In this document: positions 22,816-35,799 of the stretch, piece by piece
Numbering within the stretch: position 1 is the stretch's first letter
Layout: every line of letters begins with the position of its first letter
NCBI GenBank assembly: GCA_964007475.1
Contig: OZ023274.1
Location: 55,075,678-55,139,677, forward strand
Length of the DNA stretch: 64,000 bases
Direction: 5' to 3'
From: Hybos culiciformis
Taxonomy: Eukaryota; Arthropoda; Insecta; Diptera; Hybotidae
Translations under genes and position numbers: made by a program
Notes under the pieces: generated by a model
Told to the model about the DNA's origin: nothing
What the model saw: the letters and a program-made list of their open reading frames with translations, nothing else
The model's database searches: none

Positions 22816-23020
22816 TAGGACGCAGGTTCAAACCCCGATGAAGGCACTCATTTTTTTGTGTACATTTTTCAAATTCGAGTCGTATTTTGAGTATTTTTTC
22901 TTATTTTTCTGAGAAAAAATCTCACGCGTTTTAGATACTCGGATTTGAAAATAGATTTTTACCCTCTACTGAAAATCTCAAAACGCGCCTAAAGAAGTAT
23001 AAACTTCAAAAACGATGATG
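22815..23020 (-). repeat. Hairpin-end module, reverse orientation
   Basis: 'ccctctactgaaaatctcaa' is followed by 'aacgcgcctaaagaagtata' and 'aacttcaaaaac'. This is the complement of the module that bounds the composite elements, and probably the best-preserved version (GGCGCGTT). Confidence 0.6.
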
Positions 23021-23350
23021 CGGCAGGAACTTGAAATACTATCAAAGAGTTATTACATAGGTATAGTATAGAGTTTTAAGAAATTGTAAACATTATCATG
23101 CTTCGATTATTTTTAAATTTTCTTCAAAATGCAATATCTAAGTAACCCTTTGATAGTTTTTCAAGTCCTTGGGCTTGTTGAATATGTAATTAAACGTTGG
23201 AATCATGGTCACCATAGTTTGGGCCAATGATGAAAAACGCACCGTTTTCGAGATATTTGCAAAAAACTAAATAAAACTATTCCAAAAACGTAATTTTTTT
23301 TACATAGTACCTACACAATATAATAATGCCACATGTCATACATTTTTTTG
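23021..23350. other. Spacer, no feature seen
   Basis: Mixed-composition DNA between two repeats; no frame or motif that I can support. Confidence 0.35.
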
Positions 23351-23352
23351 AT

Positions 23353-23708
23353 TTGCGGACAATTCACCGTATAGCAATTCACCGTATGAGTAATTCATCG
23401 TTTGAGCAATTCACCGTATGAACAATTCACCGTACGAATAATTCACCGTGTGAGTAAATTTGGGGCAGGCCCGAAGCCCCGCCTCAAATTTACAAATTCA
23501 AACGTCACAATACATAACCAAAACGGTGAAATACTCATAACTTTATTCGTATATTGTGTTTTGATGTGCTATAAACATACTTATTATAAACATACTCAAT
23601 ACATAACCAAAACGGTTAAATACTCATACGGTGAATTGCTCATACGGCGAATTGTTCATACGGTGAATAGCTATACGGTGAATAATTTACGGTGAATTGT
23701 CCGGATCC
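23353..23708. mobile_element. Foldback-like element of short 'caattcaccgtatgag' repeats
   Basis: The left side has six tandem repeats of about 17 bp (CAATTCACCGTATGAG and variants). The right side has five in the opposite orientation (CATACGGTGAATTG), ending 'ggtgaattgtccggatccc'; the left side opens 'tttgcggacaattcaccgta'. The centre holds 'ggggcaggcccgaagccccg', a GC palindrome. A frame of 97 codons across it is a by-product of the repeat. Target duplication not found. Confidence 0.65.
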
Positions 23709-23709
23709 C

Positions 23710-25295
23710 ATTTTTTTTGCTTTTTTCCAAATAGATTTCCTAAAAAAAATTTTTTTGTTTTACTTATGTTCACTTATCATTATCCCCTGATACACAATTC
23801 AGAGTACATACTTCGGATAATAAATTCAGTATCCTGGATACTAAAATCAGTATGCCGTTTTCTGTTTCGGCATATTCAGTCCGACACCGAATATACATTT
23901 GTATATTTATTTTTTCTGCATCTCAGATACGCAATAGATGATATGTATAAATAAAATCTTAGAAGTAGAATAGAGAACTCACCAAACTTTAAATCCTTTC
24001 TAAAACTAAATATGTTATCGTAAAAAATAAAAGTACATATTTGGTAACTTGTAGATGTAGTAAGATCTCAGAAATATATTATGTGATTTCGTCAAAACAT
24101 CTGTCATAAGTTTTAAAAATGTTACAAAAACTTTATCAATGCAAATTAATTTTTTTTTGTATTAAATTCTTATTTATTTCAAATATTTTGGTGGAATTAA
24201 TTATTTTGAAAATCACATTATATTTTAATTACAAAACAAAAATGAATAATTAATGTAAAAATTATTAATTCTAGAAAGTTCAGAAAATTTGTATTTTAAA
24301 TTCAATAAATATTGACAAGCTGAATTATAACTGTGCCTGCATTTCACTTAAATTATTTTGATTTTTTAATTTCAAAACTAATAGAATAGGTTTTTTTATA
24401 TCCTACATCAGATGACGAAAGCCAAGATCTCTTTTATCTAATCTATCATTTGCCTATTAGTTTCTTATTTACAAAAAAAAATAAAATAAAAATGCATTAT
24501 TACTACGCTAACTAAGTTATTCAGCAAGCAATATTTTTAAATTTATCAACATATATAATAGTAATATTACTTATACCGACAAGAATGATGAAGAAATAAA
24601 ATAAAAAAAAAAACATATTTCTAGAAAGATTTTGAATTTTTGTTTTTTATCAGTCATGTACAAAAATATAAATTTTCTCAAGAACTTTTTTATTTCAACT
24701 ATTTTAGTATTCTGCCTTAAATTACAAGTACAATTTTTTTTCAACATAATTACACAAAAAAAGGAAAATTGTATAATTTTAACTTAACTATAAAAAGTAT
24801 AGTTTTCTATTATTAATACATTAAGTTTTTGAATTTCAATTTGTTTTTGATTGGATTTTTTATAAATGCATTATTAAACTTAATTAAAAAAAATATATAT
24901 TTTGAAATTATTCCCACTCAAAATTACGATTTATATTTTTAAGTAATAGATGACATTACAAATTTCAACTTTTAAAAATACCTTAGAATTTAAGAATCTT
25001 TTTAATAATAAAAAAATCAAAATAGAAGACTTGATTCTTTTTTTTTTACTACCAACAAAAAAACTAAATTTTATTCAAAAACTTAAATTATTAGACTAAA
25101 AAATTAAATCATTAAAATAATCTAATAAGTAAAACAATAAAATTAATAATTTTAAATATTATATACTTTTAAGATTTTCTTTTTTTTTAATTAATTGGGA
25201 TGGTGTTCATTCTTCCGACTTTCATTATTAATTATGTCGAATTATGTTAAAAAAGTGTTAAATTTTGTTAAAGAAAATTTTTTTTTATTATTTAT
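23710..25295. other. AT-rich intergenic stretch downstream of PDI, no gene seen
   Basis: I see only poly-A/T-rich sequence with no frames of interest. AATAAA signals on the minus strand immediately after the PDI stop (near 25288-25293) fit a polyadenylation region. Confidence 0.4.
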
Positions 25296-28004
25296 TTACA
25301 ATTCATCCTTCTCTGGTACTTCTCCTTGTTCACCTTCTTCGGATTCTTCTACTTCTTCTTCAGCCTAAAAAAGAGGAAAAAATTAAAGTTATAAATTGTA
25401 ATGTAATTAGCTTTAATTTATGCTATTAAAAGGGGGTAATTGTCTTGAATATTTAAGTAGCAGAACAAAGTAATAGAAGGAACTTAAAATTTATTAAAAG
25501 TTGCTCTCATTAATTAAAAAAAGAGAAATTCTACGAGGAATTTTATCAAAAAAAAAATTCTAAAATCCATAAATTAAAACATTGTTTGTTGATAATAGTT
25601 AAGTGATTCATAGACGTACAATTTTCGAAATTTTTCAACATTCTAAAAATAAAATAATTAATTAGATATATCATCATAAGTAACTTACTGTTTTCGTAGA
25701 TATTGTTCCACCAGACTCTAAAAATCTTACAAAATCGTCAAATGTTCTGTCTAAATTATAATCAACAATTTGATTATCTCCTTTACGGTATAATTTAATT
25801 GTTGGGAATGATGAAATTTTAGTATGTTCTAATTCGTTGGCTGTAGCATCCATTTTCGCAATTACAATTGCTTCATGATCTTTATATTTTTCACCCAATT
25901 GATCATAAATAGGGACTAATTGTTTGCAATGTCCACACCTAAAATGAAATTTTTAAAATAAATTAATACATTTTCTATATTTAAAAAAAAAAAAATTTAA
26001 TATAAAAGTTTTGCTCTTTATTATCGATAAAAAAATTAAGTTATAATAAAGAATTATAAACCACATTGTAATCATTTTCAAGGCTTTGGAGTAAAAGATC
26101 AAAGAAGTTTGAAGTAACAAAGTTTCGATTATACATTAAGCCAAATTTCTTGAATCATTTTCTTAAGTTCAATTATAAAAGGAAAATGAAAAAATAAATT
26201 CAGTTGCATTTTTATGTTTGTTGATTAGTTTCGATAATGAGTTAAAAAAAATAAACTTTGCCCTGTCTTCTCACATCGTTAATTTACATAAAACTAAATT
26301 TTAGATAGGCTATTTTTTAACCCAATACTAACCATGGTGCATAGAATTCAACCAAAACATCTTTGCTTGCATCCATTGCAACTTCATCAAAGTTCGACGA
26401 TACTAAAGTTTTTACTGGATGAGTATTCCAATCTGCTGGAAGTTCTTGTGATAATAAATGTTGCTTCAATTTACCGTCTAAGAATTTCTGAATGAATGCT
26501 TTAACAGCTTCTGGTGTAAGATCAACTGTTTCTGGTTTGTATTTGGCCATATCATCTTCTAATTTAATTAATCGTAATGTTGGCACTTCCTCTTTGGTCA
26601 TTCCAAAAAATTCAAAGATTCTACCATGTTCTTCTTCATCTGAGCTTATTGTTACAAAAACAAAATCTTCACGATATTGCAAAGCAAGATCACGTAATGG
26701 TTCTATATATTTTTCAATATGACCAGCTTCTTTAGAGATAAAGAACAATAAATGAGATTTGATGATGCCTCCGAAAATTTTTTGAGCAGATTCATGATTG
26801 AAATCAATAATCAATGGTAAAGTGTATGTTAAAATCCACTTTCTTAAATTTTCAGAAGTTAAATCAGCTTCAAATACATTCTTTTTTTCATCGAATGGTT
26901 TTAAAATAATAATTGAGCCATCTTTGGCATCATGTTTGGCATAAACATCATCATTAGATGTAATAGCAAATACGAAATGGTCTAACGAGTTAGCAGTTGA
27001 AAGGAATGTTTTGGCGGCTTCTGATTCACGATCTTTGTAAAAACCAATGACAACAATCTTAAAATAAATGAAAACAAGATATAATTTTTTTTTACGTAAA
27101 AAATTAATTTATGAGTAAAACAAAATAGGGGAAACTAAATCTTAAGACAGTGACACGATAATTTAATTCATAATTCTTTGTAAAATTGTAAAATCATACA
27201 AGTGTTAGTTGTAAAGCCAAAAAGATAAAAGTTGAATGACCTTTTTCTTAAATTATTAAACAACCACCATGATGTTAAAATAATCCGCCTAATATTTTTA
27301 ACACCTATTCGTTTTAAGTTTTTATATGTTCTATGTACTGTACCTTTTACACTTAAAATACTAAGGTTCTTTATCTATTAATGTCGTTATTTAATCTTCA
27401 AATTGATATGAGATAGAGAGTAAGATTGAGAAATTTAAATTTTTGCAAATTAAGATAATATTGATTAAACTAACATTTAAATATATTACTGGTTGAGTGA
27501 TTTTTCTATTAATTGGTCAAAGGAAAAAAAAATATATGTAAAATCCAAAAGTAAAAAAAGTAAAAGTAAAAAAAATAAATAATTGAAATTATATTAAATA
27601 GAATTAAAGAAATTATTTATCTGAATGAATAATAAGAACGATAATTTGAATAAATATAAATATGGAAAGAAAAAAAATTTACAAGCCTTGACTCACTTCA
27701 TTATCTTTAGCAAGTTTTTCAACATCATCGACACTTTCTAAAATTCTAGCTGGTGGACCAGTTTTTTTCATTAACCATGATACAATATCGGCTGCTTGAC
27801 GTCCACCATTATATTCAATTGGTACCGCATTACGGAAGAATTTTAATGTTGGATACCCACGAACTTGGTATTCTTCAGCTAAATCACTTTCTTCGGTTGC
27901 ATCAACTTTAGCTAATTTAATTGGTGACTCTTTTTCAACCAAAAGTTGAGCTGCTTTTGCGTATTCTGGTGCTAATGCTTTACAATGTCCACACCATGGT
28001 GCAT
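25296..28004 (-). CDS. Pdi: Protein disulfide isomerase, exons 2-5
   Basis: Exons on the minus strand: 28004-27697, 27057-26333, 25938-25689 and 25364-25296. With exon 1 (48975-48828) they give 1500 bp, 499 aa, with all phases consistent; family members are about 490-510 aa. The enzyme forms, breaks and rearranges disulfides in the ER lumen. Domain order a-b-b'-a': the first APWCGHCK opens exon 2, and the redox-inactive b and b' domains occupy exon 3 ([40 protein letters not shown]). The second active site [13 protein letters not shown] is split between exons 3 and 4 inside the Trp codon. [11 protein letters not shown] is the usual cis-Pro region. Exon 5 is a short acidic tail ([18 protein letters not shown]) ending KDEL, the ER retrieval signal. 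Donors are GTGAGT, GTTAGT and GTAAGT; acceptors end in AG. Both CxxC pairs are intact, so activity is expected. Confidence 0.95.
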
Positions 28005-28723
28005 CTAAAATATATGAGAGAAGGAAATATTTTAATATTATTTTCTATTTCAACAATATTTTTCAATAATTATTAACTATAATAATTATAATTATAAAAA
28101 TTTCTTAATAAATTAATAATTATATTCTATCTTTTTTATGGGTTCTAAACTCTCAAATTGTTTAAGAAAATAAAAAACCAGAGAACATAGCGCAGGTAAG
28201 CCAGAGTAAAAAAAAATACAAACATTTTAGTTTATCAGCATTCTTTTTATTATAAATACCTCTCTTGTTCTTTATATAGTTTTTGAGATTGACAATACAA
28301 CCGAAATTAATGTAGTAATTGTAATTTTAAACTCATAATTGAATAAAGAATATAATTTACGGCCATTTTTATAAAAAAATTTCTCTAAAATGAGTTCCAT
28401 AAATTTATGTGAAAACTATTTATACAAATAAATAAAAATACAATATTCTCTTTAATGATTTGAAAGGGGAAAAAAGTCCTCTCAGGAAAAAGTTTCACAT
28501 TCTGAAAAAAGAAAAAGGTTAGGTATACAATTTAATTTTTATTTATTTTTTTTTTAACAAATGCTTAACTAAACTACATGTTTGTATATACACTTATGCA
28601 TTGGTAAGAACTTTTCGGAAATAGTTATTAATTAAGGCAATATGATAAGAAAAAAAAATGACATTTTATTAATTTTCATTTCAAAGGAAAATAAAAACAC
28701 AAGAGCTGTCATGGGACACCCAA

Positions 28724-29488
28724 TTGGAACGTAGTTCTTTTGCGTATATATAAGTAATTTTCATTTTCAATCAATATAAAATTTAATAATTTAAAAAAAA
28801 ACTTTAAAAAAATCAACAGGCTATCGTTATAAGAGCTCTGCATCATAATACCAAGAACCACTTTTTTTTTCCGTTTTGTTCTACTTTTTCCCAGTTTTCT
28901 CCAGCTTTGTATTTTTTCATTTAAACAAACCTTTTTTAGGAGCAATTTTAGCCTGTTTTTACGAATTTGGAAGACCCTTTTTCACACTTTCCTTTATCGT
29001 ATCGACAAAATTCAAAAAACTAAAATTAACAACTCCCAGATGCCCTTCAAATGGCATTTCGAAAAAAAAATTGAAAAAGTTGAAAAAGTCGATGCCTCAA
29101 AAAAAAAAGTTGAAAAAGTAGACTTTTGGAAAATATTTTTTTTTCACAAAAATTTAACTTAAAAACAATATACAAGAAATGAGTATAAAAATCTAAATTT
29201 TATTTGAATTATAAAATATTAATTAGTTAAAAATAAAAAATTAATATTTTAATAATATTTTATTAATACATATTTTATAAAATCAAATAAAATTTAAGTT
29301 TATCAATTTTCATACAAATTTAAATAAAAATTATTACTAATAGCCGCGACATTTTATCAGGTCAATTGAAAATGAGTCGTAGTTATTATTTATTTATTTT
29401 TTTTTAACATATGTTTGGCGACACTTTAGTGTCGAAACTTCCAGCAAGTTTTACCACAAGAGCGTCTGATAAGGAACTACGTTCCAAA
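28724..29488. mobile_element. Element with TTGGAACGTAGTTC ends
   Basis: TTGGAACGTAGTTC at 28724 and its complement ending near 29487 are inverted. The outer left flank 'agctgtcatgggacacc' is also found at 12285-12305 in reverse next to 'aactacattcca'. The right half contains 'ctcttgtggtaaaacttgct' (complement) and a CACTTTAGTGT palindrome, as at 9360-9400. The ends are themselves hairpin-prone (GGAAC-GTA-GTTCC). No coding capacity. Confidence 0.5.
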
Positions 29489-30324
29489 AATTATATTCCT
29501 ATTTATACAACATTTTGAAGTAATTCATCCCAATCAACGATATTTATTCTAAAATAATCTCCATAACTACCAATGTAATCAGTTTTCTCTTTTCGATTCA
29601 TACACTATCTTATCTCTACTCTCTCTCTATTTTACCTTTATTAATATATTTTTTTTTATCATTATATTAAATTCAGCAAAATAATCTCAAAATAAAATAT
29701 TAAAAAAAAAAAAAGTAAGTACTGTATTATGAAGTTTTGTCATAACAAAATATACTCTTTATTTTAGATATATGTACCTAATATGATTTCGCAGTTTTAG
29801 GTAAAAAAAAAAATACATATACAAACTTTATATTTCCACGCAGTCAGAATTTTTTTTTTTCTTAGAGGGGTTTCTGTTGTAATAAAAATAAAAAATTTTA
29901 AATTTGCTCATTCGAATTTTTGACATTTTTGAACTCATTTTTATTTGGATTTTTAATTAAATAAGAAAATATTTTATTTTATTATTCTAAATATTTTAAT
30001 AACAAGTCTCGACAAATAAGTATAAATAAATTATTTCAAAAAAATAAATATTCATATTTAATAAATTTTTATTTAAAAAGTAAAATTAACACGTACCAAA
30101 AAAAAATAACTTCGAAAAACCAAGAAAAAAAAAATCAATAATAATTATTGGCTGAATAACATGCTTATAAAAATATTTTCCAAATAAATAAATAAGAATT
30201 ATTTGAAATCGGAAATTAAAACTTGTTCTGTTCTTCTTTGGACAGCCACAACAAAAATAAATATTTGACTCAATTTAAAGAGTTCAAGTATATTACCAGA
30301 GACATTCTACTGAACCTCAGACAC

Positions 30325-30345
30325 CCATCATATATTATATATATT
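30325..30345 (+). promoter_or_regulatory. TATA-like tract upstream of the nested gene
   Basis: 'catcatatattatatatatt' lies about 50 bases before the ATG at 30388. In such AT-rich DNA this is weak evidence. Confidence 0.25.
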
Positions 30346-30387
30346 AATCAAATAGACCTATATTAAACAAAACTTAACAAACTAACT

Positions 30388-32195
30388 ATGGAATTCAATT
30401 TTAATGAAAATGATTTTTGGACTAAAATATTTAAATTTATTGAAAAATGTAATTGTACTTCAAATCGAATTGTACGTCAAGAATTATTAGAAAAAATAAG
30501 CTCTGCATGTGGTTATGATTATTATTTAGACAATTATAATAATTGTTGTGACGATGTGTGTAACAAAAATGACCATATGGGTAAAAGAAGTCAAGAACAT
30601 CAGTGGCATAATTATTGTTCAAATAATAGGCATGCTGGTGCTGTTGTCACTGCAACTAAAGAAAATAATTATAAATATACTAATTTAGAAGAATTATACA
30701 AGAAATTTGAAAAAAATCGTCAATATGATAATTTATTTGATAGTGAAATGTATAAATGGTTGCCAACACTACCGAAGGGTAAAAATTTAAACAAATTAAC
30801 AACACTTGAAGATACACAATCACTTATATTGCCGTCGATGACAACGACGACATTACAGTCTTTTTTAATAACACCAAATTCTCGAAATTTATTTCAAACT
30901 CATCGACAAACTAATAATTTAAAAAAACTAAACAGTGATAGCAGCTTCAGTGAAAATGGTGATTTAAATGATAATAATAAAATAATTAGCAATTCACCAA
31001 AACGATTTAAATCTGATGAAGGTGCGATAACTAAATGTGAATTTGAAAACAGAACAAAAAAATTAACCATCTTTTTATAATAGTTCCCAAAAATTTTTTT
31101 TAGAACGACTTTCTTTTTTTTGTTTCAAAAATTTAATAGCAAGTAGGGAGACAGACAAGATAACCGTAATGATTTTTTACATTTTCCATTGAAAATGAAA
31201 TTACATGAACCCATATTCATTCATTCTCCTTAAAATAGCTTGAATCTTATCTTAAAGTCTACACTGTTAACATACAAATATATACGGTTAAAAAAATCAA
31301 ATCGATAATTAATAAAATAATATTGGATGTAGGTAGAAATAATAATTTTCAAATTTTTTTTTAAATTTTGAGATATATTAATTTTGCAAAATATAGTATG
31401 CACAATATTATTGCTAAAAAAATTTCGAGTTTTCTAAAAATGTTTAACCTTATTTTAGGTTCAAGCAGCTCACAATTGGCAATACACACAAGAAAACAAA
31501 ACGGATCACCAAAAAATTCAACAAATATAAATGCATTTTACATGGCTGAAAAAGTTGAAGATTTACCATCAAATTCTATTTTACGCATAAATCGAAATGA
31601 TTCGACATCGTTTATAAATGTTAGAAAAATAATAAATAGTTATAGAAATATTTGCACTACTTCTAATGGTGGTACAAAAAATAACCATCCATCAATAGAA
31701 TTGAATACTTTACTAAAATATTATGTTAGACAAAATATTTTTAAACAAATTGATTTTGGAAAAATTTATGAATATCTATTTTATACTAAGGGTGAATTGA
31801 GACGTTTATTTCATGATAACAGTAATGGTTTTAATATAGATCATGATGAATATATGAATATTGCACCATATTTAGAACAACATAAATCTAGGCTGGATCA
31901 TTGGATGTTTTTAATAACACTGAAACCAAATGATGTGCCATTTCAAATGATTTGGTTAATTATAAGTTTTGAACTAAGTGATCCAGATTATGAAATGCCA
32001 TTGCCTCCTAAAATTAAATGTCGAACAGAATTTCAACAAAAATGTTTTTTAATGGCTGCTGTTAATTTAGCTAAAATTAAATTTAATAAAGTTGTTAATG
32101 GAAATAAATGTTCATTTAAAATAAAACGTGCAATTTTATATTTATTATTGCACATAATTTTATATATAAATCGATCGGCAGCTAATGTCACTTAA
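30388..32195 (+). CDS. Unrecognised two-exon gene nested in the PDI intron
   Basis: Exon 1 is 30388-31021 and exon 2 is 31459-32195; the donor AAG|GTGCGA and acceptor TTATTTTAG join in phase at a Gly codon, giving 456 aa. I do not recognise a domain. The N-terminus is MEFNFNENDFWTKIFKFIEK, followed by a Cys/His/Asn-rich region (residues about 45-80, several Cys but no standard zinc-finger spacing) and a Ser/Thr/Asn-rich middle. The second half looks folded and helical: LLKYYVRQNIFKQIDFGKIY, HWMFLITLKPNDVPFQMIWL, then CFLMAAVNLAKIKF and a hydrophobic LYLLLHIILYI near the end. No signal peptide. Codon use and composition stand out from the intron noise over 1.4 kb, which argues for a real gene. 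AATAAA occurs at 32362. A single polypeptide is inferred; two separate genes is the alternative. Confidence 0.65.
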
Positions 32196-32395
32196 AAAAA
32201 AATATTATATAAAGAATTTGCATTTAAAAATATGTTCTAATAATTGTAAAAACTTAACTCATTTTTAGATGATTAACAATGTTTGTTTTATTTTTCACAT
32301 AGAATGTTATGTGTCCTCAACATAAAAGAAATAATGTTCTATCTCTACACAAAAATTATTTAATAAATAAATAAATTAATGTATTTGAAACATTT
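32196..32395 (+). other. 3' flank of the nested gene with AATAAA
   Basis: AATAAA at 32362-32367, about 165 bases after the stop, is a plausible poly(A) signal. Overlapping AATAAATAAATAAA copies follow. Confidence 0.4.
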
Positions 32396-34044
32396 AAAAA
32401 TTATATAGTTTTTTTTTTATTTTCGATTATTTTCTAGCTTTAAAAAAAATTATCTAGACTGTCGTAGCGCTTATTGATCATGCGAACATTTTTCGAAGTT
32501 GTTTCCAAACTCTATAATGAATAATTCAATAGCATATAGGACAAACATCTGCATTAAAGAACAAAACTGTAAAAAATAATAATATACGTCAAAATAAAAT
32601 AAAAAACTTAATAAAAGTAAGATAATAATTATAATTTTAGTAAAATAACGTTTATACGCCATAATACTTCTAATACGTCTAATACTTTTCATAGTTAACC
32701 ATACAAGTTCCATGTCAATTAGATCTTAATCGTCATAATTAATGAAAGTAAGCATTATTCAAAAACGCAATATTTATTTGGCAAACCTAATATTTAATCA
32801 GAAAATTTAACATAAATTAGGTATAAAGACAATGATTTATAATTAGCTTTCGCCAACTTCTTTTAATTTTATTATATGTATTTTATTTAATAAGAACTTG
32901 TTGGAATTACTTATGAATTCTAATAAAACAGGTTTAATGTTCATTTAACTTAAGAACAAAAATACAATAAAAAAAAAGCTAAAAAATTAAATAAGAGAAC
33001 AAATTGATGAAATAAATAATAAAGTAATTCCATTAAAAAGATATTCTCAAAAAGAGATTCATATTTTTAAAATTTAATATACAGAATTCTTAAAAACTTA
33101 TTGGTCTGATCAACTATTCGAATTAAATGTTTGGGGACATTTACCTTTCGTTTTCTTTTTATTTTCAATATGCATGGAACAATAAAAATAGGTCTTTTGT
33201 TTATTAAATAGATATTTAAAAAATATATATGTTAACAAAAGTCTGGATTAAACGATTGTTATGAAAATATCAATAATTATGGACAATATTCAAATATATC
33301 AGATCAAGAAACTTTTAAATGTTTAAAAACAATATTAATACAGCCATTCAAATTTTATTTATTTTCAGATAAAGGCTGGTTATTGACTTTCTCAATTCAT
33401 CTTTAATCAATGATTATTATTATAATTTAATCAATATATTTTTGACACATCATCATATAATAAGATATTATATAAGCACATAAAAATAACTGTTAGAAAA
33501 TTAAATATTGGAGTTGCTGAGTATTATTCAGTTTAATATCCTAGCACTGTTGTTAGTCTTCAGTTTGTTCAAATAGCTTTTATGTGTTCTTTTTGTTAGT
33601 TAAAATATTACTCGGTGGGGCACAAATAAATTGTTACGAGAAATCGTTAAAGTAGAATATTCTGAATAAAATATGTAATAGATATTTGTTTACATATGTG
33701 TACATTTTTGTAATTTTTGAAACTTCGTCCTCTCGTTCTTGAGAATAACTTTTAATATATTTTTTTTTTCTTAATTTAGCGAACATTTGGTCGAAAAAAA
33801 TTAACATAAATAATAAATTGAATTTGTTCATTTCATCAAAAAAAAAAAGCAAGTTCTAAATTAAAAAATTTGTACTATTTTACTTAAATATTTATCATTT
33901 TCTTTAAAATTTCTTTATCGCTATTAAGTTCAAAAATTTTTGATTGATAAGAAAATTTAAAACACACATTGTTGGATGGGTTTTAAATTTTTGTTACTGT
34001 GTTAACTTTAAAAATAGATAGCAATATAAATTAGGAAATGGAAG

Positions 34045-34075
34045 TGGCTACAGTTACGGTAAACGTAACTTTTTT
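34045..34075 (+). repeat. Single gttacggtaaacgtaac unit plus hairpin-end relic
   Basis: 'ggctacagttacggtaaacg' is directly followed by 'tttttttgaagcgaagcttc', a variant hairpin-end module. It links two repeat families found separately elsewhere. Confidence 0.45.
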
Positions 34076-34279
34076 TGAAGCGAAGCTTCTTTACGGGGGA
34101 TATTGAATTTGAATGGGGAGTGAAATGAAAAAAAAAAAAAAAGGATGTGGAAGTAGAATCAAACGGAAGTAATCAAACGTAAGAGACGCGAAAAAAAAAA
34201 CAAAAAAAAATCAAAATTAACTAACAACGCTCTGCGAAAAAAAAATTAAAACAAAAAAAAAAAAGCGAAACTGGCGTTT

Positions 34280-34520
34280 CTTTGAACCACTCAGAATGGG
34301 CTGAAATTTGGAGGGGGGGTAGAGGCGGTGCCCAAACTCCCAAAACTGAAATCAGTTCTTGGGTCAAAGGCCCCGTTTCGGATAAAGGGCCCCCCAAAGT
34401 TTTGATACATTTTTGTATGGAAATTTTGTTTGTGCCCGATTTGCCATATTTTTGGGTAGGTGGTAGAGGCAGTCTCTAAAATGTAAATCCGAGACGGTTT
34501 TTGCGGGAAAGCCCCCATTT
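34280..34520 (+). repeat. 'gaaccactcagaat' repeat family, copy 1
   Basis: It reads 'ttgaaccactcagaatgggc', 'agaggcggtgcccaaactcc' and 'actgaaatcagttcttgggt', then a GGCCCCGTTTCGG segment. Related copies lie at 48316-48480 (reverse), 58855-58975 and 59490-59575. The start motif also occurs in the core of foldback copies B1 and B3. Confidence 0.65.
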
Positions 34521-34544
34521 CAAAATTTTAATACTTTACTTCAT

Positions 34545-34725
34545 ACGTTTTTTAAACAGAACTTTGCCGAGAAATTAATTTTTTTTTTGAAAAATTAATT
34601 TCTCGTCGAAGCCTTTCACAAAAAATTTTAAACAGAACTTTGACGAGAAATTAATTTTGCAAAAAGCGGAGGTGGGCGGGGCGGCGGGTGGGTGGTCAGT
34701 GGCGTCGCAAATCACACAAATTTTT
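34545..34725. repeat. Duplicated 'aaacagaacttt' segment and GC-rich arm
   Basis: 'aaacagaactttg(c/a)cgagaaatt' occurs twice (about 34553 and 34631). It is followed by 'gggcggggcggcgggtgggt' and 'ggtcagtggcgtcgcaaatc', which match one arm of the GC-rich palindrome in the foldback elements. Confidence 0.5.
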
Positions 34726-34974
34726 GTCGGAAAAGAGAATTCTAGTAACTTAAAAAAAATTTTAAACATTTATGTTAGGTCAATTTAATTTGAAATTTTT
34801 AATAAATTCTAATCTATATTATATTATTGTAAATCACGAACTTTTTACAACAACAATTTCCATACAAAAAAAAATATCAAGTTTCCTTAGCTTAGAAAAT
34901 TCTAAAGGAATTTAAATTTAATAAAAAAAATAATAAAATAGGTAACAAAATATTCTTTATATATCCGTCTTCGG

Positions 34975-35065
34975 ACTAGGGTGGAAGGGCGGGGCGGATG
35001 CCAAGGTGGTAGGGAGGGGCGGAAGGAAAGAGTCGTAAGGGAGGGTGGAAGAGAGGGTCGAATTT
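34975..35065 (+). repeat. Purine-rich G-tract segment
   Basis: About 90 bases of AGGGNGG-type sequence on one strand, including several runs of three to four G. It is an isolated island in AT-rich DNA and could form G-quadruplex-type structures. No gene is supported. Confidence 0.5.
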
Positions 35066-35799
35066 TAATCAAAAAATTAAAGCTTTTTATAGGATCGTGT
35101 GTTCATACGGGCCACTACTATAAACAGAAAATATTGGAAATACGTAGAGGTAGACGGACACTCAATCTGAGTTAGCTTTAATAAAATTTTGTGATTATTT
35201 TATGGTTATTTTGCTCTCTATAGTAATCAATCAAAAAATATTGAAAAATGATTTAATTTTAATTTAACTTAAATGTTTGTACATGGGTACTTATTAGTTA
35301 CAAAGTATTTTTGTCTTGTGAGGCCAGAAATTAATATTGCCGATTAAAAGTTAATAAAAATATATTCGTAGGCTTGTAAGCAAATTTATTCTCGAATGGC
35401 TTTTTTTAATTAAAACTATTAACTAGTCAAAACTGAAGACTTTTTGTATGTATAAAATTTCTTACACAATCTTTCGAAAAAAACAACTAAGACTAGTTTT
35501 TAGTCTCGTCTAATCCTTAAGTTAAATATGATTGTAGTTTGATTTAAAAAAAAATTAAGACAAATTAATTCAGAAAGGCTTGGAAAAGCACGCACAGAAT
35601 CAATTTTCATCAATTTTTAATCAAGTTTGTGACTTCAGTTATGTGCTATCTCCATATGACAGCTACGTCCTAGCCTGTCTAAATCGATCGGTCTTGATTA
35701 CAATTAAAAAAAATCATTGAGTGCTTACTAGATGAAAAAAAAATTATGAATTTTCGAATTTTTGAAATAGAATCAGCTTATACTGATTTATATTGGTTA

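Noticed and set aside
25560..25640. Extra PDI exon between exons 4 and 5 on the minus strand
   Set aside because: An acceptor-like TTTTTAG occurs near 25645, but exons 4 and 5 already join in phase with the expected acidic-KDEL tail and the segment resembles no PDI sequence.
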